Of a stretch of DNA of 64,000 bases, positions 44,341 to 51,519 are shown piece after piece. Each line of letters opens with the position of its first letter. Position 1 is the first letter of the stretch. The translations under genes and the position numbers were made by a program. Source of the DNA: Geomonas ferrireducens. GTDB lineage: Bacteria; Desulfobacterota; Desulfuromonadia; Geobacterales; Geobacteraceae. The notes below the pieces were generated by a model. That model was given only the letters and a program-made list of their open reading frames with translations, had not been told where the DNA came from and ran no database searches. The stretch lies in NCBI RefSeq assembly GCF_004917065.1, contig NZ_SSYA01000001.1, positions 309,001-373,000 on the forward strand. The letters run 5' to 3'.

Positions 44341-45565
44341 AGCCAGAATTCAAAACATCTTCCATGATAGCATCTAGCATTGTGATGGCATTTTTCTTTA
44401 CTTCGTGAACTTTCAAATATGTTATGTATTTCCAAGTAGTTTTTTCGTCTTTGTGCCCAGCCAACGCCATCAGCAATGAAAGTGCTTCTGATGGGGCTAT
44501 CCCAGCATCAAGCAGCGACTGCAAACGATACGTTATGTAACTTACCCGCAAATCATGGAAATGGTGCTTGAAATTCATATCAAATGTATCTCGTATAATA
44601 TTTCTGATGTCACTCCATAACTTTTCCACACTTTTTACGTTGTATCTGTTTCCTCTTTGAGTTATGAACAACAAATTTTCTGTTGTGTTATCAGTTTGAA
44701 TCGCATTTTCCAATCTTGTTAGCCTTCTGCCACTGATAGAGTATTTATATAATGCACGCATCAAATTCGCTGGAATCTCAATTGTTCTTTTTTTGCCATA
44801 TTTGGTATTAACTTGGACGTGTGGACCAACTTCTACTTCAATTCTTTTTTCATTTTCAGTTGGTGGCCTCACTAGGTTTGTATTAAAGGTAAGAACTTCA
44901 TCTATCCTCAAACCTGAGAGGCTGGCAAGTGATACCATCAACCTGAACTCTTTCGACGCATGCCTTTTCATAACGGTCACCAGCGCCCGTACTTCCTCTC
45001 TTTCTAATGGATTTAGCGATCTCGCGGTTTTAGGAACTCTAATCCTTAGATCAGTTGTTTCCACAATTATTTGCCTCACATTCCCTTCACCCGTAGAATC
45101 ACTTAGTATCACTATCTGTACTGTTTTAAATGGAGCAAACCTTTCGTCTTCTATTAAAAGTCTACCACTTACCATTGCCGACTTATAGAACGCTACTACT
45201 CGGCCGACGTAAGTATTAGCTGTACCATATGTCATTTCACCCTTATCCGCTCGACGTAATAGCTCGTTTTTCCACCTGTATGTGGGTTTATAGTTCTTGG
45301 GCATGTTAAAATAATCCCAGGACAGTTCGTTTTCTTCAAGATATGACCAATAACTTAAAAGTGCTTTAGCATCACTGGATAAATCTTTATGGTCCGGGGC
45401 AAGCTCCATAAACCTTAAATTTACCGGCTCTACATAGTTGTCATCTTTGTCGTACAGAGCTGGGATATTTTTTAGCAACCTCCCACCCGTGAACTTGACA
45501 TTGCCGTCTACAATCTGTGGTTTACATTCGTACCTAACTTTTTCTGCCCAGATTAGTTTCGCCAC
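44333..45565 (-). CDS. Tyrosine recombinase/integrase 1 of the module
   Basis: This is the first and most complete recombinase of the quartet. The catalytic pattern is LSGLRIDEVLTF (Arg near residue 217), HHFHDLRVSYITYRL (HxLR near 330) and GHKDEKTTWKYITYL (His near 367, Tyr near 378-381). An N-terminal core-binding domain spans roughly residues 55-135. I start at a GTG (45565) with AGGA eight bases upstream. The frame is open to a GTG at 45760, but that extra stretch is GC-rich and Cys/Gly-rich and looks non-coding. It should drive excision and integration of the island. Confidence 0.85.
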   Translation of the reverse strand: MAKLIWAEKVRYECKPQIVDGNVKFTGGRLLKNIPALYDKDDNYVEPVNLRFMELAPDHKDLSSDAKALLSYWSYLEENELSWDYFNMPKNYKPTYRWKNELLRRADKGEMTYGTANTYVGRVVAFYKSAMVSGRLLIEDERFAPFKTVQIVILSDSTGEGNVRQIIVETTDLRIRVPKTARSLNPLEREEVRALVTVMKRHASKEFRLMVSLASLSGLRIDEVLTFNTNLVRPPTENEKRIEVEVGPHVQVNTKYGKKRTIEIPANLMRALYKYSISGRRLTRLENAIQTDNTTENLLFITQRGNRYNVKSVEKLWSDIRNIIRDTFDMNFKHHFHDLRVSYITYRLQSLLDAGIAPSEALSLLMALAGHKDEKTTWKYITYLKVHEVKKNAITMLDAIMEDVLNSGYE

Positions 45566-45911
45566 ATCGCACTTCCTGCTATCTCGGGGTACATTTACTG
45601 CGCAACACCCATCGTAGCCAACGCTCGATGGCACACGCAACCACTCACCTATGGCTCCCAGCCTCAAAAATGACGGCCCGCCTCCGCAACCTCCACACCT
45701 TGTGAACCGTTCGGCGCTACCCCCTAAGTGCACCTCGTTTGTCCTGTACGGGGGTACCACCGAAGCCTAATGTCATGATAGTTTCTGGGGCCACATATTT
45801 AATAAGCGCCCAGTCCCGCTTCGGGAAAGGGGGGGGGTACTATCTACCATTCTTATACCGAACAGCAGATGGAAAATCAAGCGCTATACAAGGCTAACGT
45901 GTCGAAATATA

Positions 45912-45925
45912 TACCAAATTTGGTA
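45912..45925. promoter_or_regulatory. Operator-like palindrome, copy 1
   Basis: Perfect 14-bp palindrome TACCAAATTTGGTA; the surrounding 16 bases (ATACCAAATTTGGTAC) are identical to copy 2 at 46209-46224. It probably binds a dimeric regulator. Confidence 0.6.
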
Positions 45926-46035
45926 CCGCTCGCCTCGCCACGCGCCCCTTGTTTTCCTCCCACATAACATTTGCGACGGAGACGACCTGAGGCTGGATCA
46001 GCCGTCACTAGCCCCCCCCCATGCTCAACAGTAAG

Positions 46036-46074
46036 CGGTACGGCATTCAATGTAGAATGCCCCAGTCCGTACCG
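46036..46074. repeat. Two-part hairpin/cruciform
   Basis: Outer arms CGGTACGG (46036-46043) and CCGTACCG (46067-46074) enclose inner arms GGCATTC (46042-46048) and GAATGCC (46055-46061); the two stems share a GG. GGCATTC recurs at 46090. This could be a folded recombination site or a transcript structure. Confidence 0.7.
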
Positions 46075-46152
46075 AGGTGCCGAAGATCTGGCATTCCGCG
46101 CTCCCCCCCTTTACCTTGCCCGCCGTTGTAGTACTTCATCCAACTTGCGTAT

Positions 46153-46223
46153 TTGACAGAACCGTAAAATAACTTTTAAACATCTAAGTCATTTGCCGAT
46201 ACGGGGTAATACCAAATTTGGTA
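46153..46223 (+). promoter_or_regulatory. Promoter and operator of the 213-residue unknown gene
   Basis: TTGACA (46153-46158), 16 bp spacer, TTTAAA (46175-46180). About 30 bp downstream is the second TACCAAATTTGGTA palindrome (46210-46223), 13 bp before the GTG start, where a bound repressor would block transcription. Confidence 0.55.
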
Positions 46224-46236
46224 CAAGGGGGGACTC

Positions 46237-46878
46237 GTGACAGTATTGCGACATATTGCAGGGAAAAAAACCGAGGTTGATGCTCAGAAAAGAAAACTTG
46301 GTGTGACAGCTGCGGAAATGGGGAGAATTCTCCTCTTGCAAGCATCTGGCAAAGAGGAATATGAGGGGCAAACAGATGATATACTAAATCAGCTCGCTGG
46401 CTTGACGAAGGATGATTTGTTGAATGCTTTTACGAGAATTTTGCCTGGCTTAGGGGAGACTGTCATTGAGGCTATAACACCAGTGATTCTAAATCACCTG
46501 GGCAGGCTCGTTGCAGCCAACATTGCAGACCAAGAAATAATAAACCTACTGACGCACTTAATGGAACCTGCAGCTAGAAGGCGTGAGGAAACGATAGAAG
46601 ATACTATTACACAAATAAAAAATGAGCTAGGTCTTATCTCAAGCGACTGGAAAATCAGGCTGGACCCAAAAGGGAACTATTATGACATAGTTGGGACACC
46701 CACCTTTCCTACTTCAACTTCCTTGCTCAAGGAAAAATTGAAACCCAAATATGATGAAGTTACAATCGCTACCGTTTACCTGGATGAGCCTCGAAATGAG
46801 ATGGCAACGAACGCATTATTCATTGCTACCGCCCCGCAACGGATTAAAAAATTGATTGAAATTATTGAAGGGCATTAA
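46237..46878 (+). CDS. Unknown 213-residue island protein
   Basis: The start is a GTG with AGGGGGG seven bases upstream. The protein is mainly helical and soluble, with no signal peptide or membrane segment. Segments include KTEVDAQKRKLGVTAAEMG near the N-terminus and a more beta-like C-terminus (WKIRLDPKGNYYDIVGTPTFP). I recognise no family or catalytic motif. Its promoter region carries the palindrome shared with the recombinase side, so it may be co-regulated with mobility. Confidence 0.7.
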   Translation: MTVLRHIAGKKTEVDAQKRKLGVTAAEMGRILLLQASGKEEYEGQTDDILNQLAGLTKDDLLNAFTRILPGLGETVIEAITPVILNHLGRLVAANIADQEIINLLTHLMEPAARRREETIEDTITQIKNELGLISSDWKIRLDPKGNYYDIVGTPTFPTSTSLLKEKLKPKYDEVTIATVYLDEPRNEMATNALFIATAPQRIKKLIEIIEGH

Positions 46879-46974
46879 AAGCTATCTCACTTTGGGCACC
46901 CCCTAAACGCAAGAGAGCGATGTGTGCAAGGGTGGCAGATTCTGACTTGGCCAGAAGGTCAAATACTCATAAAC

Positions 46975-47295
46975 CTACTCCCCTCTCAGAATCAGCTTTG
47001 CAATGCTCAATACGAGCCGCTTTTTTTCTGTGCCCGCAGATTTGAGCAGGGTCTCTACCTCGCGTGTCTCTTCCCTAAACGGTTCAAAATCAAAGAGATC
47101 TTTCAGTGACACATCTAGAGCGGCAGCCACTTTTTCAAGTGTAGGCAAGGATGGGCAACTAGTGCCAACCTCTATACGACTAAGGTAGTTCTCTGTGATT
47201 TCAATACGTTCCGAAAGCTCTCCTTGGGATAATCCCTTAGCCCTTCGGATCTGCTTAATACGTGCCCCAAGTAACACTTTAGCGGAACTCACCAT
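46975..47295 (-). CDS. XRE-family transcriptional regulator
   Basis: The 106-residue protein has a clear Cro/C1-type HTH (ARIKQIRRAKGLSQGELSERIEITENYLSRIEVG) followed by a helical tail. It is divergent from the metallophosphatase gene. A dyad directly before its ribosome site suggests autoregulation. Confidence 0.9.
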   Translation of the reverse strand: MVSSAKVLLGARIKQIRRAKGLSQGELSERIEITENYLSRIEVGTSCPSLPTLEKVAAALDVSLKDLFDFEPFREETREVETLLKSAGTEKKRLVLSIAKLILRGE

Positions 47296-47303
47296 CCCCC
47301 TCC

Positions 47304-47328
47304 ATTACAAATATTCGGGGAATGTAAT
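47304..47328. promoter_or_regulatory. Candidate operator of the XRE regulator
   Basis: Imperfect dyad with arms ATTACAnnnATTC and GAATGTAAT, placed directly upstream of the regulator's GGAGGGGG ribosome site. Confidence 0.45.
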
Positions 47329-47369
47329 CCTTTTCTACTCACAAGAGAACGACCCCACAGGCCTAATGC

Positions 47370-47398
47370 TTGTCAAAATAATGTCCGTGAGGTATGAT
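47370..47398 (+). promoter_or_regulatory. Sigma70-like promoter of the metallophosphatase gene
   Basis: TTGTCA (47370-47375), 17 bp spacer, TATGAT (47393-47398), reading into the metallophosphatase cluster. Confidence 0.65.
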
Positions 47399-47532
47399 TT
47401 GTCTTTGAAAACCTCCGTAAGAGGCGTGCAACTTAAAGCTTCCCCTGCATTCATGACATCCTGATGCCGCCCCTTCTGGGGTTTGGGGGATGGTTACGGG
47501 ATAATTTTCGATCCTTAGAGCCGAGGGTGGAG

Positions 47533-48291
47533 ATGGCAATCATCGTAGGCGACATTCATGGTAATCTTGAAAAGGTTCAGGCTTTCCTGGAGTATCAGCC
47601 CGACCATGAGCATATTGCCCTGGGCGACTATCTGGACTCTCCGTGGGAGTCGCTGGAACGCCAATTGAGAGCCCTGCAACTGCTTATGGAAAGTCCGGCC
47701 GTGCTCCTGTGGGGGAATCACGACCTGCACTACCTGGTGCCACCGCCGTTCCGCTGCAGTGGAATTCAGTATCGAGAAACCGTGCTGCAGGAGATCATTG
47801 AGGCAAATCATAGGCGGTTCGTCGCAGCTTACGTCGCAGATGGATGGCTCTGCACCCACTCGGGGTGCAGTACAAAAATAACTCGTGGGGATCCACCCGA
47901 ACAAATCGCAACCAGAATCAACGAAGCAATGAACGCCTGGCTGTATCACGGAGAAAGACACAGCATCTTCGACATAGGGATTGCCAGGGACGGGTCAGCA
48001 GCTCTTGGCGGATGCTTCTGGTTTGACCTGAGACAGGAAAAACTTTGGCTAGATACGGGGATTCAGCAGATTTTTGGGCACACCTCACTCCAGAAGCCGG
48101 AGGTAGCCGAGAATTACGTAGCGCTTAACACAGAAGGCAACAGGGATAATGTCTATTTATTCGACACCCAGACGAATCAAATCATCGTATTGCCGCAACC
48201 GGATCGACGGAGACGGTGCAGCAGGTGCTTAATGCTGGTTGACTATCTTAATAATGACGGAACTTGTACCGATTGCGGGCGGAGTGAATGA
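47533..48291 (+). CDS. Metallophosphoesterase with C-terminal zinc ribbon
   Basis: The 252-residue protein starts MAIIVGDIHGNLEKVQAFL, with GAGGGTGGAG upstream. The calcineurin-like metal motifs are GDIHG, ALGDYLDSP, LLWGNHDLHYL, CTHSGC and FGHTSLQ. The C-terminus adds a zinc ribbon (CSRCLMLVDYLNNDGTCTDC), which is unusual for small phosphatases and may bind nucleic acid or protein. It is likely a phosphodiesterase or phosphatase, with an unknown substrate. It leads a run of four same-strand genes. Confidence 0.85.
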   Translation: MAIIVGDIHGNLEKVQAFLEYQPDHEHIALGDYLDSPWESLERQLRALQLLMESPAVLLWGNHDLHYLVPPPFRCSGIQYRETVLQEIIEANHRRFVAAYVADGWLCTHSGCSTKITRGDPPEQIATRINEAMNAWLYHGERHSIFDIGIARDGSAALGGCFWFDLRQEKLWLDTGIQQIFGHTSLQKPEVAENYVALNTEGNRDNVYLFDTQTNQIIVLPQPDRRRRCSRCLMLVDYLNNDGTCTDCGRSE

Positions 48292-48331
48292 CGGATGCAG
48301 AACCAGTAACGAGCCAGTTGGGGAGGGGTAA

Positions 48332-48835
48332 ATGCAGCAATCTGTCAGCATAGGGCTCGCTAAGGTGTCAGGTTGTAACGATCTGCACAGAAGTGGTATT
48401 TGTGCTGGGTCTAGGCCGAAAGACGCAGACCGTACATACTTAAGACCGTCCTCCTGCGATCAAGTGTGGGATCTTGCAAAGAGATATAGAAATACAAAGG
48501 GCTATTTCTTCCGGCAGTACTTTGACCGAGAAGAAAAGAAATTAGTATCAAAAATGGAGCATATCTTAGTCTGGGAAAGACTTTACAAGAAAGAGGTCCC
48601 ACACAACTGCTGTATTCACCACCGAGACCTTGATCCAACTAACAACAATGCTGAAAATTTACTATGCCTTCCCGTCTTTCTACATCTTGAATTACATGCA
48701 CGTTTAAGGAATGCAAAGAAAGTGATGACTGATCTTGAATTTCAAGTAAAACGACAATATATCACTGTGGAGTATGAAATCAGGGGCACTGACCTAATGG
48801 AACTTTGGCGGGTAATTGACATGTATTTGGAGTGA
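48332..48835 (+). CDS. HNH endonuclease-like protein
   Basis: The 167-residue protein carries an HNH core of the homing/phage type: EHILVWERLYKKEVPHNCCIHHRDLDPTNNNAENLLCL, then HLELHARL. The His-His, Asn and final His positions match active HNH nucleases. It may be a self-splicing-element nuclease or a defence nuclease. The next gene starts 4 bp after it, so they are probably translated together. Confidence 0.75.
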   Translation: MQQSVSIGLAKVSGCNDLHRSGICAGSRPKDADRTYLRPSSCDQVWDLAKRYRNTKGYFFRQYFDREEKKLVSKMEHILVWERLYKKEVPHNCCIHHRDLDPTNNNAENLLCLPVFLHLELHARLRNAKKVMTDLEFQVKRQYITVEYEIRGTDLMELWRVIDMYLE

Positions 48836-48838
48836 AGC

Positions 48839-49291
48839 ATGAGAGATATTAACAAATTGAATATCACTCCCATTGATATCCGATATATACGGCATGCATT
48901 AAGACTCAGCCAGAAACAAATGGGGCTGTCTCTAACTGAGTATCTATATAAAACAGGAGAAAAATTCATCCCTGGTTCCCGAATTAATGAGTGGGAAATG
49001 CAAGTTAGATCGATACCTGACCATATATTTATAGCTTACGCTAGGTTCGTAGTAGACACATGGGTTAAAACAAGAATTGGTAAAAGTAAGGATATCCAAA
49101 GAATAGTCGATCCTAAGTTTGCAGGGTTGCTGAGCCCAGCCTTTGAGGAAGCAATAATTTTGGAAGCCGAGTTGATAGACAATAGCAGCAGTGAGAGTGA
49201 TAAATTCCAGCTTGGAGCCATAAAGGTGCGTAAGACTGTGCAAAAATATCTAGAGAAGCTCTTGTTCCTAGACCTGAATCAAGTTCTATGA
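48839..49291 (+). CDS. XRE-like DNA-binding protein
   Basis: The 150-residue protein has an N-terminal HTH-like segment, ITPIDIRYIRHALRLSQKQMG, followed after an insertion by a recognition-helix-like region (GSRINEWEMQVRSIP). This recalls Cro/C1-type proteins that count an Asn-Glu-Trp end to the HTH. The C-terminal half is helical and unrecognised. It lies 4 bp after the HNH gene. Confidence 0.6.
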   Translation: MRDINKLNITPIDIRYIRHALRLSQKQMGLSLTEYLYKTGEKFIPGSRINEWEMQVRSIPDHIFIAYARFVVDTWVKTRIGKSKDIQRIVDPKFAGLLSPAFEEAIILEAELIDNSSSESDKFQLGAIKVRKTVQKYLEKLLFLDLNQVL

Positions 49292-49316
49292 CCTATAGTG
49301 ACGGTGTCAGGAGTGT

Positions 49317-49721
49317 ATGATCATTATGGACAATCCCAAAGATGATAGCTTTGAATTATCCCAAATTATTAAAGCAATGAAGGGCGGAGGAATTTGGTCG
49401 ACACCAGCGGTATCGGATCAGCCGACGGTTACTCTGGTCCGTTGGAGTGTGCGCGAAACTGAACGCGGTGAACGGCATTTCGTTGGATACAATTTCGAAG
49501 GCCGTGAAGGGAGGGTGAGTACGGCCATACAGTCCTACGATAGAGAAAGATGTCAAGGAGTGACTAAATCTGGTCGGATTTATTGTCTCATTGGCCGAGC
49601 TGGATTTGATGCAGATGCTGACTACGTCTGGAATCACTGGCGCTATGCTCAAGGTGTCAAATGGAAGGATGTATCCAATGAATATAGTGGGGCTGACCCG
49701 AGAGGGGTGCAAGAAGAATAA
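49317..49721 (+). CDS. Unknown small protein
   Basis: The protein has 134 residues from ATG 49317, or 131 from ATG 49326; AGGAG lies 3 or 12 bases upstream respectively. The core reads VTLVRWSVRETERGERHFVGYN and SGRIYCLIGRAGFDADADYVWNHW. I am not certain of a family. It ends the rightward gene run. Confidence 0.6.
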   Translation: MIIMDNPKDDSFELSQIIKAMKGGGIWSTPAVSDQPTVTLVRWSVRETERGERHFVGYNFEGREGRVSTAIQSYDRERCQGVTKSGRIYCLIGRAGFDADADYVWNHWRYAQGVKWKDVSNEYSGADPRGVQEE

Positions 49722-49835
49722 GCCTCAAGGGAAGAAAGCCCAGACACGGGATAGTCTCCCAATTCTAGCCACAGCACCAGATCGCCATCAATCCCTCCTC
49801 AACGATAGCTAACCACGAGTTTTTCAGCCACTTCT

Positions 49836-50045
49836 TCACCCAAACAACGAACAGCCTTGCTCTTTTAATCTTTCGATCATGTCTTGAAGGTCGTCTTCCG
49901 TCGTCTCGAAATGGTCGGCCATACACGCGAGACACATCATCCGTTCAATCTGCCGATGGATGAGTTTTTTGTTAAGTCCAATCTCATCCTTAGACAGCTT
50001 TTCCTTGTCGCAGTAGGCACAATGGATTGTTTTTCCTCCCCTCAT
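49836..50045 (-). CDS. Small Cys4 zinc-finger-like protein, coupled to brxL
   Basis: The 69-residue protein has two Cys pairs, CAYC (residues 9-12) and CLAC (38-41), spaced as in treble-clef or rubredoxin-like zinc knuckles. The intervening KLSKDEIGLNKKLIHRQIERM is conserved-looking; similar short proteins occur in anaerobes as unassigned genes. Its ATG overlaps the brxL stop (ATGA), so it belongs to the BREX operon. It could be an accessory subunit or regulator. Confidence 0.75.
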   Translation of the reverse strand: MRGGKTIHCAYCDKEKLSKDEIGLNKKLIHRQIERMMCLACMADHFETTEDDLQDMIERLKEQGCSLFG

Positions 50046-51499
50046 TGAGCGCCCTCACGTACCGTATAAGCGGCGACGTTCTTACCTCCGTATTCCAGCG
50101 GGTCCATCTTCTGTAACTGCTGCCGGATCACAGTTCGCATCTGCACGGCGGGACGCAAACAGTATCGCATAAACTCTCCCTTATCTATTTTCCCAGGAGC
50201 TATGACGTGCGGAAACAGCAATTTTAGGTAGGCTGTGCATAACCTTAAAATGGCTTCTGTGTCTCGTGTATCCGCGCCAGAAGGATATTCAACAAGCTTC
50301 CCAACGACATCCCGATAGATAAGTGTTTCTGCTGGTTCTCGCAGCAAATGCATTATTTCAGAAAAATACTCGGTATTCAGTGCCCATCCGTTGATTTTCA
50401 AATTCTCACTCATCCGCGGGATGTCGCGCCCCCGGATAAAACCGTGGAATCGATCCAATAGTGCTGACTCGTGAAACACTTCTGGCAGCCTCTGAAACAT
50501 ATCTTTGGTTTCGTCCATCTCTGTTTGAGGAATGTTGCCCAGTAGGATGACACCAGCCCCCCCAATGATGCGATTTTTACCTACAGTGATTTCACCACTT
50601 TCCATGTAAGCTTTCAGCCCGCCCTGCATCTCACTCGGGTCGTGGAAGTTAATCGACTGAATTTCGTCCAGCGCTACGAAATCATTCGACGCGATCAGAC
50701 CAGGACTCTTCCCATTGATATCACCAAACATCTTCGCCCGCGTCAGCGTTCCTCCGCTGACCAACCAGCCGTATTTCCCCACCCTCCCGAACATATACGA
50801 TTTGCCTGTGCCTTTGGGTGCTAATTCCACCAGATTAAGGCGCGGCTCAATGAACGGCAGTAAGCGTGTCAACACTGTATGCTTCTGCACCCAGCCTTCG
50901 TATCCCTCAGGGTTGTAATCAATTGCTCCCAACACAACATCGACCCACTCTTCGGTAGTGAATTGGCTGCGAGCCTCTCTATAGGCGTCCAGATCAATCG
51001 TATATGGGCAGAAGTTCTTGTATTCTAATAAGGTGAAACATCCTCGCGGAGTTTCGTTGTCCGGGCTGCGGTACCCCAGTTGTACCAGCCCCCAGCCACC
51101 AGCCGTCTTTACGACATCATCTTTAATCCGATTCCAGATATAGTCCTCGATCAGGGTTTCAGCATGCCCAAGACCCAGTTCTGGAATTGAAAACGTGTAC
51201 TCGTCGGATCTGACGCTGAACTGGATTTCAATCTTGGCGAGAAACTTTTTCGAGCGTCCCTCACTTCGAGCCGCGTCCTTCAATTCCAACAGATTCTCCC
51301 GGCGTGGGATGATTTCGTATATGTATTTTCGTAGAGCCTCCGCGTCATGGATTTTCCCATCGGATTCCGCTTTGCGCTTAAGAATCCAGTCACGCAAAAA
51401 CGACGGAATGGACGCCGCTTTGAAGATTGCCACGATATTAGGGGCCTTAAAGACCGTCGTATCCGGAAATGCCGCTCGCAATTTTTCTGTATCGACCAT
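50042..51499 (-). CDS. brxL: BREX protein BrxL (AAA ATPase), apparently without Lon protease domain
   Basis: The 485-residue protein has an N-terminal DNA-binding-type region. An AAA core follows, with Walker A LAPKGTGKSYMFGR (near residue 226) and Walker B DFVALDEIQS (near 273), then GGAGVILLGNIPQ and LLDRFHGFIRGRDIPR as sensor/arginine-finger regions. It ends about where BrxL proteins of type 1 continue into a Lon-like domain; no catalytic Ser/Lys dyad is seen. BrxL acts as a DNA-threading motor in phage exclusion. It lies 21 bp after pglZ. Confidence 0.85.
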   Translation of the reverse strand: MVDTEKLRAAFPDTTVFKAPNIVAIFKAASIPSFLRDWILKRKAESDGKIHDAEALRKYIYEIIPRRENLLELKDAARSEGRSKKFLAKIEIQFSVRSDEYTFSIPELGLGHAETLIEDYIWNRIKDDVVKTAGGWGLVQLGYRSPDNETPRGCFTLLEYKNFCPYTIDLDAYREARSQFTTEEWVDVVLGAIDYNPEGYEGWVQKHTVLTRLLPFIEPRLNLVELAPKGTGKSYMFGRVGKYGWLVSGGTLTRAKMFGDINGKSPGLIASNDFVALDEIQSINFHDPSEMQGGLKAYMESGEITVGKNRIIGGAGVILLGNIPQTEMDETKDMFQRLPEVFHESALLDRFHGFIRGRDIPRMSENLKINGWALNTEYFSEIMHLLREPAETLIYRDVVGKLVEYPSGADTRDTEAILRLCTAYLKLLFPHVIAPGKIDKGEFMRYCLRPAVQMRTVIRQQLQKMDPLEYGGKNVAAYTVREGAQ

Positions 51500-51519
51500 G
51501 GTTCATTAACCCCTTAAGA

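Larger units (their letters stand above)
45566..46236. other. Gene-free 670 bp region with palindromes and a large hairpin
   Basis: No gene is supported. It holds two copies of the palindrome TACCAAATTTGGTA, a two-part hairpin at 46036-46074, homopolymer runs (nine G near 45830, eight C near 46013) and a promoter reading right. It separates the recombinase operon from the cargo and may hold a recombination or control site. Confidence 0.6.

Noticed and set aside
45566-45760. N-terminal extension of the integrase
   Set aside because: The stretch is GC-rich and Cys/Gly-rich, unlike the AT-rich gene, and the GTG at 45565 has a ribosome site. It cannot be fully excluded.
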